Origin: Ophiocordyceps camponoti-saundersi (nom. inval.)
Taxonomy: Eukaryota > Ascomycota > Sordariomycetes > Hypocreales > Ophiocordycipitaceae
NCBI GenBank assembly: GCA_003339415.1
Contig: PDHQ01000012.1
Coordinates: forward strand, 124,001-188,000
Reading direction: 5' to 3'
DNA: 64,000 nt
The notes under the pieces were generated by a model, which searched no databases, was not told the origin of the DNA, and was given only the letters and a program-made list of their open reading frames with translations. Position 1 is the stretch's first letter. Each line of letters begins with the position of its first letter. Shown piece after piece: positions 53,595-64,000 of the stretch. A program made the translations under genes and the position numbers.

Positions 53595-54934
53595 TCAAAT
53601 CCCTGCTCGTGCCATTAAGGCTTCAGCCCGAGTCTGAAACCCGCAAAACACCGCGATCGCCTGACGGAGGGTGGAAACAAGTCAGTATATATCCCGTCGA
53701 AACCCCCTACAACGCACACTTACGTCCTCGGTCTTTGCCTTTCCTCTGCCGTTGGTGGTAAAGCTTCGATCAAACTTGACTTTGTCATCGATATAGCTCA
53801 AACGCTGAGGGTTCGTCATCAAAGCATGTCGATCAGCATTGTAGAATGAGGATTTAGCTTCAAGCTTTTCCTGTGACTCTGTCATGGAAGAAAGCTCCTC
53901 CAATGTTTCGGCGGGAATAGTCATGGCGTCCACTCCAGCCAAGCTGATGATCTCGTCGATTGTCATGAAGGCGCATGCCTTTACTTTTGTTTCGATTCCA
54001 TGCTGTTCATAGTATCGCTGGGCTCGGGGGACTAGATCGAGGATAGGATCAGGGTCGTGATAGCTGTGGTCATTAGCTGATGCTTCGGAGAGTCTAATGG
54101 GGACGGATATCACAGACTCCATGTCCAGGTGAGCTCGAAGTTCGTGAACAAAGGGTGACACGGATATACATCCTGCCTCTCCAGCCAGAATCACCTGCTC
54201 CATTGTGAAGAGCGTGGTTGCCAACGTCTTGATCCCATCTGTTTTGAGCTTTCTGCATGCCTGCAAGCCTTCCCAAGTTGATGAAACTTTCATGATGAGT
54301 CGAGACAAGTCGAAGGAGGGCTCTAAGACCTGGCAAAGTCGGTGAAAGCCTAAAGCTGTAGATTAGTAGCAACCCGTATAAGCCAGGCTAACAGAAACCT
54401 ACGATGACCCGTCTCATACACTTTGTAAGTATCCCAGGAGTATAACGGGTTGCACATCACATGAATCGACCCATAGACTAGTGGTGCCACGCGAAGTGCA
54501 AGTTTGATCATCTGTGTGTTGTGAGCTATGGCATGAACTCGCTCAAAATACATGACTTACAGCAATTTCTACTGCCAGCTCTTCAACGGAGATATCCGTC
54601 ATGTCAGGCTGAAGTCGACGAGCGAGCTCCGACGATTCCTCCACAAGGGAAGCATTGCCCGGGTCACGGAGTTGGGTATACGATTCCCACTGTTTGCTAT
54701 CAGCCAGACAACCTTGCTGGCCATGGCAGAGTGATCTTGCCTGGTTTGAAGTGCAGTCTACAAAGGGGCCCAGTTCGGTGACAACTTCAGGTCGATGTCA
54801 GCATCCGAGGCCTGATTCCTGAGCTTTACCATACCTCGCATATCCAGACTGTCGTAGTCGATGGAAGATTTCAATCGAAGATATTCCAGCACATTGACCG
54901 GCGATCCCGAAGCTGAGGTGGAGGAGGAATTCAT
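53595..54934 (-). CDS. Transaldolase family protein
   Basis: Exons 54934-54835, 54784-54561, 54511-54409, 54349-53724 and 53660-53595 (372 aa). Family strings in order: NVLEYLRLKSSIDYDSLDMR, GPFVDCTSNQ, ISVEELAVEIAMIKLALRVAP, GSIHVMCNPLYSWDT, LIMKVSSTWEGLQACRKL with the Schiff-base Lys, GIKTLATTLFTMEQVILA, CISVSPFVHEL and the C-terminal FCGFQTRAEALMARAGI. A 51-nt segment inside exon 2 (from CCAG/GCAAGA to AACAG) is in frame and may be a further GC-AG intron; removing it joins TSNQ to WESYTQLRDPGN and gives 355 aa. Transaldolases move three-carbon dihydroxyacetone units. Its place among tailoring genes suggests a dedicated role. Confidence 0.85.
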
Positions 54935-56284
54935 GATGACTTCCCTTGAAACGATATTACTGGAACAATGTCAAGGACCAAGTTGAGAGATGAAGCCAAC
55001 TCTGCGAAGATTCAGGAAGAGGGCTCACTACAGTGAAAGATCTATCGCCACAAGCAACTGTTCACTAAAGACAGCAGGGTGACCAGTTTCACGACTCCAC
55101 AATCTCCTCACAAGCTCTCTCTTGGCAATTGCGCCACTCCCTGACCCGTGGATGCTCCGCCGGGTGCAAAGCAGGACACACGACAACGCGCTCGACGACC
55201 AACTCGTGACGATGCAAACGGTATACGACGTGACGTCACAGCGATTCAAGGCAAAGCATCTCCCCAGCTATGTCAATGTTTGTATGCTGCCGGTCTGCCG
55301 ATTTCCTGCACGTCGCTTTCACGACTTGTCGTTTTTGTATACAATAAGCCAAATGACTCTGCAACTTCATATCAAGTAAATTACGTACGTTCGACAGCTC
55401 ACTTACAGCCAGTGAGTTGTTTTACCGTGACACCTTGTAGGTCGCAGAGCAAATTGCGGAGGCGTTACGATTATACGGCGGAGAGGAGAGTCTTGCATAC
55501 TATCACTTTCTTCGACTGAGAGGCAGCCGAGTAAACGATTTAAAGTGATAAGACGTCTGTTAAGTGCTGCAACTGCAGGAGTATCAGCCCTTTTCAGATG
55601 GTTTAAGCAAGTGAGTTGGACAGTCTTAATCAAGGCTCATCGCAACACCGCTCTTATCTCACTATCTTTACCGGCATAGCCAATTAGGGTAGAGATGCAT
55701 CGTCCTTTTGACTGAGCCGAATGAAAAGAGGCCAAGTTGTGGAGGCATCTTCTCTCAGTTGAAGCTACATGGAAATGGACAATCCTTATCATTGTCATGT
55801 TTGCAGTTGTTCTCTTCGAACATTACACTGCATATATGTACAGCCACTGCACATACGTGCTGCACATATGCGTCTAGTCACAAGTTCGAAAAAGACCTCA
55901 CGATAGGGACAACGATCCCAAGCCTTTCCGGTCTGTGCCGCCGGCTTGACTCAGTTGTTGTTTGACTATTTTCATCTCTACTCCTCGTGGAGTAGCTTGC
56001 ATCTATGTTCTGAACTAATGGTCCTCTCATACCGTCTCCCCCACTCAGACGGCCTGGTGTCTCAAAGTCGACGCGCAGAAGCCTGCATTCTCTACCGAAT
56101 AGAAGGTATCGACGACGATGGGTCCATAGCAGGCTTCCTTGCTATAGCATAGGCTCTTACAGGATCAGTATAAACATGTGGTTTTTGCTGAGTCTCTACT
56201 CTCTACCATGTATGGATACACGTAGTCATATGCCTGCCTCTCTGAATCGATCCATCAATCTCATCAAGCTGGCAAGTTAGAATC
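54935..56284. promoter_or_regulatory. Divergent spacer between transaldolase and SDR-B
   Basis: 1350 bases. Open frames at 55028-55519 and 55708-56152 are unconvincing and no family was recognised. It must contain both promoters. Confidence 0.45.
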
Positions 56285-57346
56285 ATGCCGACTAATAACG
56301 CGGACTTCGTACTGGAAAACATCTTCAATGTTAGAGACAAGGTAGTAGACACCTGTAATCAACGATTTCGTGTGCATCAAGGAGCTGATCCGTCGTCTCT
56401 GGGTATGTATAGGTTGCGGTCATCACAGGTGGCGGCTCCGGCCTGGGTTTGATGGCTGCACAAGCCTTGTAGGTTCTAGCAGCTCTGATCCAATGCCCTA
56501 CAACTGAGTCTAGGCCAGGGCAGTCAACGGCGCGAGAGTATACATCATCGGCCGCACCGAGGCAAAACTACAGCGTGCTGTTGAGGCTCATGGACAAGAC
56601 ATCAAAGGTTCCCTCATTCCCGTCGTGGGTGACGTCTCTCGAAAAGATGAAATCCGGTTTGCAAACTCCCCCATACTCGCACAAGTAGTTGTCTGGCTGA
56701 CACTTCTCAAAGCCGTATCGTGCACGAGCTGGAGAATCGTGAAGAGATGATAGACATCCTCATCAACAACGCGGGTATATACAGCAATAGTCAGAAACCC
56801 GAAGGCTCGAACGCCGACGAGTTAAAGCACAGCCTCTTCGAAGCTGAAAACGCAACATTTCAGAACTGGACCGACGTTTACGCCACCAACGTCGCTGCCA
56901 TCTACTTCGTCACGACGGCCTTCCTGCCTTTGCTCCAGCGGGCAAGCGACGCAAGGCCAGGCCAAAGCAGCACCGTCATCAACATATCGTCCATCAACGG
57001 GATGATAAAGGAGTCTCTCGGCCGCTTCGCAACCAACTCTGCAAAAGCAGCTACTATCCATCTCACCAAGATGCTCGCCGTGGAGATTGCAAAGTGCAAA
57101 CTGTCTATCAGAGTCAACTCGATAGCGCCGGGTCTCTTCCCCAGCGAGATAACTACAGGCACAAGTGACGATAGCCAGAAGTCGCCTCCTTTACCGGCGG
57201 GCACCTGCAGCGAAATCTCAGCCGGACGGCCGGGCAATGACGTGGATTTTGCGAGCGCGATTCTGTTTACCGCTACCAATCAATACATCAACGGGCAGAT
57301 TATCGTCGTTGACGGAGGCTACTTGGTTAAATACGGCACCTTGTAG
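56285..57346 (+). CDS. Short-chain dehydrogenase/reductase with altered active site (SDR-B)
   Basis: Exons 56285-56341, 56413-56468, 56519-56656 and 56713-57346 (294 aa); phases agree throughout. Cofactor motif VAVITGGGSGLGLMAAQAL, GARVYIIGR, VVGDVSRKDE, ILINNAGIYSN, NVAAIYF and VINISSINGM. It is closely related to SDR-A: FPSEIT against FPSEMT, GRPGNDVDFASAILF against GRAGEETDIAATVLF, GQIIVVDGG at the end. In the catalytic segment SDR-A has YAASKAGTAHL, but here the aligned string is TNSAKAATIHL. The Lys is kept and the general-acid Tyr is Thr. It may therefore be a non-reducing SDR fold (isomerase, dehydratase or regulatory partner) or use another acid. Confidence 0.85.
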
Positions 57347-57498
57347 CTGGGTTTCGCGACTTGGCTACAGAAGCAGAGAGGAATTATGTTGGTAGGGTTA
57401 GCAGGGTTAGATTCCCTAAGCAATATACCACTCTGAAACCGCTCCTTTGCCCATGAAAAGGTTACTTTGAAAGCAAAGACACGTTGCTGGCAACACTG

Positions 57499-58723
57499 TT
57501 ACAACTTCTTGGCCTTCTCCGCTGTCTTTTCCATCGCCATATACATCTCCGCTGCCTTTCGGTCTCTCGTGTATAATCTGACTGCAGTTTCAGCATCTCG
57601 AAAATCGGATCCCAGAAGACGATCCCAGAATTGAAAGTGTAAAGCAAAGTTTTTCTGGCAAGCAAGTCAGTCACGAATTAACCCTGTGTATCAAGCATTG
57701 GACTTAAAATAACCTTTAATCCCCATCTCTGATGATGTTTATCGTGGTATTCGGCGTTGACGGTAGTAAACAAATCGACCGGATTCCAACGAAAGACATA
57801 TCCGCTATGGTCGGTGCAAGCCTTGGCAGAGGAAAAGGCCGAAAACACCATGCTTTCTCTCAAGCTCATCCCAGTTCCCATCACTGCCACGGCAAAGGCA
57901 CCGACGCTGAGGAACAAGCTCTCGATGGGATGATCGTAGATACCTCCCCAACTATAAGGCACGTACAACTCGTGATGCCGGGCGTGAAAAGTTTCTGAGA
58001 AACCAATAGCGTTAGCTGCTGGGCTGATCTTCACTAAACTGTACATGACTCACTGTAAAGCCATGGATTGCTGTGTTCCGCGCGATGAATGAAGAACACC
58101 CACGCGTCGGCGAGCCATAGAGCTATATACAGTCGGCATGCAGGTATGAGTGCGTAGTAAATAACTTTGGCCACAAGTAACTCCGCTTCGAAACTCGCGA
58201 GATTCGAGGCCCAGATGGTAGAACCGACTAAGCTTGGCAATGCGTCCCCAAGCCCCTTGGCTTCGAGGCCGAGGCAAGACAGTAGGAACAACATCGTGCA
58301 TTTCAACTCGTGCACACGACCTGCCCAGCATAGGATGTCTTGATCCTCGTAGCCTGTCATCTCCACGCCGGAGATGATTCCTAGAGAGACCCCAAGGCCG
58401 GTTTGCAAGATCTAATAGTTCGGGCTTTCAACACCGATTTCTATGACAAGACTTTGAGCTTCTCGACGCACCTGAACTAGAATCACACCGCGGAGGCACT
58501 CTAGCCGACTGACTGAGTTCTTCATCTTTTCTTCTTCACGGCTATGAATTCTGCATTTCTGCAGCAGCTCAAAACGCTCAATGAAGACATAGAAGGCCGC
58601 AGTAGCCCAGTGAGTTATCACCGGGACTATGAGTGAGAGATAATGATCAGATACGCCGGGAATGAGCGGCGGTTTGGGCCGCAGGATAGTCTGGAAAGCT
58701 ACCGGAGAGGGCTTCGTCGTCAT
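57499..58723 (-). CDS. Fatty-acid hydroxylase / sterol desaturase superfamily protein 1
   Basis: Exons 58723-58472, 58411-58054, 57994-57714 and 57654-57499 (348 aa). Membrane di-iron enzyme with the eight-His pattern: VFFIHRAEHSNPWLY (HxxxH), KTFHARHHELYVPYSW (HxxHH), and AEYHDKHHQRWGLK (HxxHH). DHSGY before the last box is also conserved. N-terminal PKPPLIPGVSDHYLSLIVPV precedes two or three spans. The C-terminus LHFQFWDRLLGSDFRD is normal. This is the fungal sphinganine-C4-hydroxylase-like branch (SUR2 relatives). A second member with the same four-exon layout lies at 60635-61833. Both sit among tailoring genes, so a metabolite substrate is likely. Confidence 0.9.
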
Positions 58724-59333
58724 CTGTTAGCGTCTGGGAAGAGGATGCGGACGAGGCAAAGGTCTCAGCGGTAGCTAGGTAGATTGTTGAAACTGGAATA
58801 CCGGTGTGTTTGCCCTCCCGATATCTTCACTGTGATAACGGTGAGAGAAACTGCTTATGTCTCCTTGCTTCAGAGGGGCGGCATAATTCGGCGAGTGAGC
58901 AACCACACGAGAACGATATGCAGACGCATGAAGAAGCTCCTCTATCTTGGCAAATAAAAACGGGCATGCTACGGCACTACTTCAGAAAGAGTGTATACAC
59001 ACTGTCAAGATTTCATCGACGATCTCCTTCTATTGCGTACTTAATCTTTCAGCCGTTCTGCCGTGCCCTAGTCGAGGTCTTTCACGTGAGACTTCACTTT
59101 ATCTTAATGACTGCAGGCTTGCTCATAACATTATAGCAGCGTCTTATCAGAGTGCATATGGCCCTGATTAAACTCGCCTACTTGTGAGTAATGTGACATC
59201 CTGACAGTATATCTTCAGCGGGCTCAACCTCAGTTCGGTTCTATCCATACGTGGAAACCAAGGACAAGATCCCTCTCACGTGAAGAACCAAGGCCAGGGA
59301 GATACTGTCGATCTCATCTCATCTCATCTCATC
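58724..59333. promoter_or_regulatory. Divergent promoter region with (ATCTC)n repeat
   Basis: 610 bases between divergent start codons of the hydroxylase and the SnoaL-like gene. A short ATCTC pentanucleotide repeat (about 59310-59332) abuts the ATG at 59334. The open frame at 58804-59136 has no family resemblance. Confidence 0.5.
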
Positions 59334-59744
59334 ATGACTTCTTCAACCTCCCTCGAGCAAAAGTACGTCGCCTACATCGCCGCCCTCAACGAGCGACCCT
59401 TTCCAGGTCTTACAGATCACGTCAACTCCACCGTCGCCCTGAACGGATCATCCATGGCCCTTGCCGAGTATGAGAAGATCCTCACGGACGACATGGACGC
59501 CGCCCCCGACCTGCAGTGGGAAACATCGATGCTGGTCGTTGACGAAGCCAAACAACGCGTTGGCTGCAGAATCGAATTCCGGTGCACGCCTCGTCGTGAC
59601 TTCATGGGACGTAAGATAGAGGGCACGGTCAAGTGCATGGAACACATGTTTTATCAATACGAGAACGGCAAGATTGCGGATGTGTGGTGGATGCCGGGCG
59701 AACTTGTGCCCGTGACGTCGAATGGAACGATCACGGAGGGGTGA
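59334..59744 (+). CDS. SnoaL-like small protein (NTF2-like fold, putative cyclase/dehydratase-type)
   Basis: 136 aa from ATG 59334 (MTSSTSLEQKYVAYIAALNE). The pattern of an N-terminal helix pair, HVNSTVALNGSSMALAEYEKIL, a long antiparallel sheet (MLVVDEAKQRVGCRIEFRC, GTVKCMEHMFYQYENGKIADVWW) and the closing VWWMPGE fits SnoaL-like polyketide-cyclase proteins of fungal clusters. The 54-residue in-frame extension upstream of the ATG is not needed. These small proteins catalyse cyclisation, dehydration or isomerisation, and some have no known reaction. It lies within the tailoring block between two hydroxylase genes. Confidence 0.75.
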   Translation: MTSSTSLEQKYVAYIAALNERPFPGLTDHVNSTVALNGSSMALAEYEKILTDDMDAAPDLQWETSMLVVDEAKQRVGCRIEFRCTPRRDFMGRKIEGTVKCMEHMFYQYENGKIADVWWMPGELVPVTSNGTITEG

Positions 59745-60634
59745 TTCATTACCTATAGTTAGTGGAAATGCTCCCAAGTTTCGTCAAAGAGGAAATGACA
59801 TATCACAGTTGTGAGAAATCAATGAGACTCTCACAGCTCTCGTGACGTAGGTGTAATGTACAGTAGAGCGGCTGGCTCAGGCAACGTATGTGAGTACGCC
59901 CGAAAGTGTCTCTTGAAAGAAGCACACGGCTTTCTCATCTCAGATGATGCATCATTCATCCCGCCTTAATATCCTGCCGCCGTAGTCAGTGTTACACGCA
60001 GATTCCCACGTGGAAGCACAAGCTTGGACAAAACTCTGAACGGTTGCAGGAGAGCATGGGGGAAGCAAAGAATATGTAAGTAGGTTAGTATGGAGTTTCA
60101 ATATAGCATGCCAGCATTCTGTTGTTTCTCGTTACAGTCTCCTCCTCTCTACCCTCATTTACGGCCTAGATAGACTATGACTGCGGAAGAGGAGTTATGC
60201 ATGTTGTTTATCACGCATCGGATGCTCATTCCGTCTCTATCGACAAGTCTCTAGTTGACCATATGAGAACCTCGATTGGTATCTTTGAGTAAAACATGCA
60301 TGCATTTATTACGTATCATAACTCACAACAGGCAAGTTACAGTTATGCAGCAAGCTACTTTAGTAAAATGGCATAAGCACAATCTTCTCCAAGAGATTCT
60401 CCGCGTCTCAGCCTTCAGCTCTGTACGCCCAGGTGGTATCACGTCACAGCATCAAGGTGAAGGCTATTCTCGCCATCATCCACACTGTTTCGAACCACGT
60501 GAACGCTTTTAATCTGCAACGTATGGCATCCTCTATCCTCGTCCTAGCGGAAATGAAGTCTGCCTCTAAGTCTATTTCTCCTCAGTTTCTTTCATGAGTT
60601 GCTATTGTTGCCTTTTGTTCGGAGGCAAAGCGTG
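59745..60634. other. Intergenic in biosynthetic block
   Basis: 890 bases with only short open frames; no gene recognised. Contains the promoter of the second hydroxylase-family gene. Confidence 0.5.
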
Positions 60635-61833
60635 ATGATGACCGTTAACAATGCCCCCAACTTCAAACCCTATACTGTACATCCAAGGCCACCTCTTATC
60701 CCTGGCATTTCTGACCTGCATCTTTCTCTCATTTGCCCCATTGTTCTTAACTGGGTGTTGTCAGCGGCCTTTGAGATCTGTGATCGTACCGGTTGGCTGA
60801 ACCGATATCGACTACATACAACTGCGGAAGAGCTCACGCGGAATCGAGTCACTCGGCGAGAATGTCTTATTGTGACGATTCGAGCTCAGGTAGGTTATGT
60901 TGTCAAGCCCTGGCTCCTCAGGTTCACTTACGACTTGGAAGTGCCTTCAAACAATCCTTGGCGTCGTGCTAGGTAGCTTTGGCGAGGGCGACTTGACGGG
61001 GTTTGAGGATTATTATGAGACCATTTGGATCGGTCGAGTTCGTTCAACCTTGAAGGCAGCCTTTCGCTTGTTATCACTTACTGGCATCGACTTTTACGCC
61101 TTAGAGACCAAGGTTTTAAGCAACGTATCGATCCTCTCTACGCCTCAACATGCTGGGCTTGAGGTACCAATCGGCCGCTTCTTGTATTGGTATCTCGTCC
61201 CGGCATTTCAGTTCTTCATCACTGTGGTTGTTGCCGATGGCTTCATGTTTTTCATCCATCGCTTAGAACATACGAACAGATGGCTCTACAGTAAGGTTCC
61301 AGGCTGAACTCTTTAGAAGAAAGGCTTTTAACAAGTCATAGAGCACATTCACTCTCATCACCATAGATTCTATGTTCCCTACGCTTGGGCGGGGAATTAC
61401 AACCACCCTCTTGATAGTCTAGTTGTCGACGGCGTGAGTTACGCCATTGGCAGCTGGGCATCCGGCATATCAACCAGGCTATCGATTTTCCTCTTCAGCT
61501 ACGCAACCATCAAGAATGTGTTTGACCATTCTGGCTATTGTTTCCCCAGTAGACTACTCCGATTGCTCACGTTGAATGACGCTGACTTTCATGATGTGCA
61601 TCATCAAAGCTGGGGGTTAAAGGTATGTCTCTATGCCTTGCTTAGAACCAGGAGCGTTTTTCTTTTTCTGTTGTTGAAGCTAACTTTGACAACCGCAGCA
61701 TAACTTTGGCATCTATTTGAGCGTTTGGGATCGTATGATGGGCAGTTATTTCGAGGATGAAGAGCTCATCTCAAAATTGAGACTGAGGAATCGCACTGCA
61801 GCAGAGGAGATGATGTCTGGCACTAAAGGTTGA
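60635..61833 (+). CDS. Fatty-acid hydroxylase / sterol desaturase superfamily protein 2
   Basis: Exons 60635-60889, 60942-61290, 61342-61622 and 61699-61833 (339 aa). Paralog of the gene at 57499-58723, with introns at matching places (after the AQ/VQ codon, inside LYK, and after WGLK). His boxes: MFFIHRLEHTNRWLY, KHIHSHHHRFYVPYAW and ADFHDVHHQSWGLK, plus DHSGY. HPRPPLIPGISDLHLSLICP opens the protein as in the paralog. ATGs at 60635 and 60638 are both possible. The C-terminus NFGIYLSVWDRMMGSYFEDE is complete. Reaction unknown; it is expected to hydroxylate or desaturate a membrane-associated substrate. Confidence 0.9.
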
Positions 61834-62420
61834 GGCAATGTCTTGTATGGAGAATGTGAGAAGATGATGCAGACTATGGGCCGAGGCAACGAGAGCTCGG
61901 CACGGTAGATTTTCACGACTTTGCATCACCCATTGTCTGACTGTTAGCCGCGTTCATTCTTTACTAGCTCTGTATAAATGAGCCCAATCTCATCTGTCCC
62001 GACTTTACCCGCGTCTTACAAGGAATATCTGAAGTTCAACTTTACAGAGAAATTCTCGAATAAGATCAAATACTGTAGGTCCCGATAGACGTGCCGGAAG
62101 GGGGGGAAACTACTGGTATTAGGTTGGCAGCAAGTCGACGATGGGTGACGAAGTGCAAGGACGTTGCACTGCAGAAACACAGACATAATTTTCAGCTGCT
62201 TGTGACTCTTCGCTCGAAAGATATCATATATCTGTCACAGAGTTGGAATGGTTACACTGCAGGCCGCGTCAAGGCTCAATCTATCCGGTTGGGCAACTGA
62301 GTTTGGCATACTAGGGTCTTTCTCCGTAGTTATGCGAAACGAGAAGAAGGCATCGAGGCAGCTTCACTTTCTGCTCCACAGACTATCAGCTTTACCTTGG
62401 CTCTATTGACAAGCTTCACC
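61834..62420. other. Intergenic in biosynthetic block
   Basis: 587 bases. One short frame (62091-62300) has no family resemblance. Contains the promoter of the next gene. Confidence 0.5.
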
Positions 62421-63542
62421 ATGGTCAATCCTCCGCAAGTCATCGCCATATGCTCCCCAGGGAACCTCGGCAAGAGCCTTTGTGACGAATTACTCGATGA
62501 CACTCGGTACAAGTTCTTTGTCATCTCTCGGCAGGTGAGTTTCAGCTCGAAGACGGTGAAGTGTATGTGTGTGATGTGACGAAGCTCTTGTTCAAGTCCA
62601 ACAGGGCAGCCTTCTTCAGGGATCGCAACATAGATGTGAGGACCAGCGACTACAGCCTGGAGTCTGTTCTCGAGATATTAAACGAGACAAACGCGAGTGT
62701 CCTCGTATCCTTTAACAATAGTGGTGGTCAAACATTTGTGGACGTGCATTGCGCGTTACTGGAAGCATGTCGAAAGTCATTGAACTGCAAGCGGTTCATC
62801 CCATCCGAGTTCGCCGGCAATATTGACGAGTTTCCCCATTACCCAAGCTACTACGTGCACTCAAGAGTACCATTTCGAAGGATACTCGAAAAGGAGCAGC
62901 AGGTCGAATGGACACTCTTCAATCCCTGCTGGTTGATGGATTACTGTTTGACCGCAGACAAGTCATATATGCCCTCTATTCCCAACGAGTTTCCGATTGA
63001 TCCCAATGGCTGGAAGGCGTGCATAAGAGGGACCGGAGACGCGGTGCAATCTTTCACCAGTTGCCGGGATGTGGCAAAGGCGCTGATCATGCTCTTCGAC
63101 GCGCCAAAATGGGTGAGTCATACTTGTCATCACTTGGTTGCAACGTTTGTAAACCGATGCCTTACACAAGAGTCCAGGAACCGACAATCTATGTTGCTGG
63201 GGAGTGGTCGACCTTTAACGAGATGGTGCTCCGTATGGAAAAGTTTCACGGTTTGTCCTTGACTCTCACGTTGTGGTTTCGACTCTTTGGCTGACACAAG
63301 CGCCAGGTCGCGCAATGAGCAAGACTTATAGGTCGGAGGAGGATATCCGTCGCGACACCAAGCTGCCTCATACGCCTGAGAACTCAGAAAAACTCTACCT
63401 GGCCAGCGTGGAGGAGATGATGATCACGGCCGCAGGTGCTTGTCCTTACGACAAGACAATGCGCCAGAGGGAGAAATTCTTTCAAGGACTAGAGTTCACC
63501 ACGCTGGAACAGCTACTGGCACAGTCAAAACCATTAATTTAA
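62421..63542 (+). CDS. Isoflavone-reductase-like / NmrA-type oxidoreductase
   Basis: Exons 62421-62534, 62597-63112, 63178-63250 and 63307-63542 (312 aa). The N-terminal dinucleotide motif is IAICSPGNLGKSLCDEL (divergent from GxxGxxG). Then ISRQ, RNIDVRTSDYSLESVLEILN, VLVSFNNSGGQ, CKRFIPSEFAGNIDEFP, FNPCWLMDYC and FTSCRDVAKALIMLFDAP. These match the fungal isoflavone-reductase/PCBER-like atypical SDRs. At the place where many relatives carry the catalytic Lys, this protein seems to have Arg (HSRVPFRRILEKE), an assignment made by eye. Such proteins act on aromatic or polyketide tailoring steps. It is followed by a convergent P450. Confidence 0.82.
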
Positions 63543-63623
63543 CGTAGCTTGGTTGTCTCAAAGGAAGAACATGAGTTTTGCCTTGTTCGAAAGCGAAACT
63601 CCCCATGTTGATATCTTAAGAAC

Positions 63624-64000
63624 CTAAGTCGTGATCTTTCTAAACTGAACCAAAATCTCGTCTTCCAGAGACCCAGGCTCGTGCGTTCCCGTCTGTTTTG
63701 CAACGACTTCGGACGTAAAGTTTGTATAGATGGTTGCTAATATATATCGCAGGACTATGATGGTGTGAAAGACTCTGTCAGCCTCAAAAGCGAGCAATCG
63801 AAAGCCAAGCGGTCGTTGAAACGTACGGTAGTAACTCAGAGACGCGCCGACGCACATCCGGCTACCGCCTCCAAACGCCCAGAGCATAGGAGATTTGCCA
63901 TCTTTCGACGCCGGCTCCGTCCACCTTTCTGGCCGCCACTCGTCGACGTGGCTGTAGTTTTTGGGATCACGGTGGATGAACCACTGGAAGGTGTTCACCC
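63624..64000 (-). CDS. Cytochrome P450, 3' end only (truncated by window edge)
   Basis: About 125 C-terminal residues. Visible are FIHRDPKNYSHVDEWRPERW (PERF-type segment), LWAFGGGSRMCVGASL, the heme-binding loop FxxGxRxCxG with the Cys ligand, and the C-terminal strand region. The ExxR helix and everything upstream lie beyond position 64000. The gene would be transcribed toward the isoflavone-reductase-like gene. As part of the tailoring block it probably oxidises the cluster product. Family cannot be assigned from this fragment. Confidence 0.88.
   Translation of the reverse strand, partial: VNTFQWFIHRDPKNYSHVDEWRPERWTEPASKDGKSPMLWAFGGGSRMCVGASLSYYRTFQRPLGFRLLAFEADRVFHTIIVLRYILATIYTNFTSEVVAKQTGTHEPGSLEDEILVQFRKITT

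Noticed and set aside
55028..56152. Frames of 70-120 codons between the transaldolase and SDR-B genes
   Set aside because: No family signal, no consistent splice partners, and composition like the flanking spacer.
59280..59333. In-frame upstream extension of the SnoaL-like ORF
   Set aside because: It translates an ATCTC repeat and begins at a non-ATG codon; the ATG at 59334 starts the conserved protein.
1..64000. tRNA, rRNA and CRISPR loci
   Set aside because: No B-box/cloverleaf pattern, rRNA core sequence or regularly spaced repeat-spacer array was seen; the tetranucleotide repeats are simple microsatellites.

Overview
The window is nuclear DNA of a filamentous ascomycete. Genes are split by short introns (about 46-116 nt) with GT-AG or occasional GC-AG ends and CTNAC-like branch sites. 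The housekeeping proteins (mitochondrial uS19m, TAF10, ERD2, MRE11, MCH1-type transporter) are of ascomycete type. The mix of secreted ADP-ribosyltransferase-like proteins, small secreted proteins and a secondary-metabolism block suggests a hypocrealean fungus living on insects or nematodes. That placement is an inference from gene content. No tRNA, rRNA, CRISPR or intact transposon was found.

Left third (1-12.5 kb): mostly conserved housekeeping genes. In order: 37S uS19m (cut by the window edge), TAF10, ERD2, a ubiquitin-like/WLM metalloprotease, a nitrilase, a small secreted six-cysteine protein, an MCH1-like MFS transporter and MRE11.

Middle (13-40 kb): accessory in character, with long gene-poor spacers rich in CATA tetranucleotide repeats. 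It holds a head-to-head pair of secreted paralogs built from short symmetric phase-1 exons, a pertussis-S1-like and a heat-labile-enterotoxin-A-like secreted ADP-ribosyltransferase candidate, a secreted TAP-like serine hydrolase, an unknown multipass membrane protein, an opine-dehydrogenase-like enzyme, an HNH-like protein, a secreted protein made of three repeated modules with an intron at the same place in each, and another small secreted protein.

41.6-48.7 kb: two divergent genes that may form one pathway. One is a nucleotidyltransferase-HAD-kinase fusion. The other is an SLC35A-type nucleotide-sugar transporter fused to a large luminal domain.

Right end (49.5-64 kb): a compact block of tailoring enzymes (extended-SDR reductase, three SDRs, transaldolase, two fatty-acid-hydroxylase-family enzymes, a SnoaL-like protein, an isoflavone-reductase-like protein and the 3' end of a P450). 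It looks like part of a biosynthetic gene cluster whose backbone enzyme lies outside the window.

Spliced gene models were made by eye from reading-frame continuity, splice signals and family knowledge. No alignment or database search was run.
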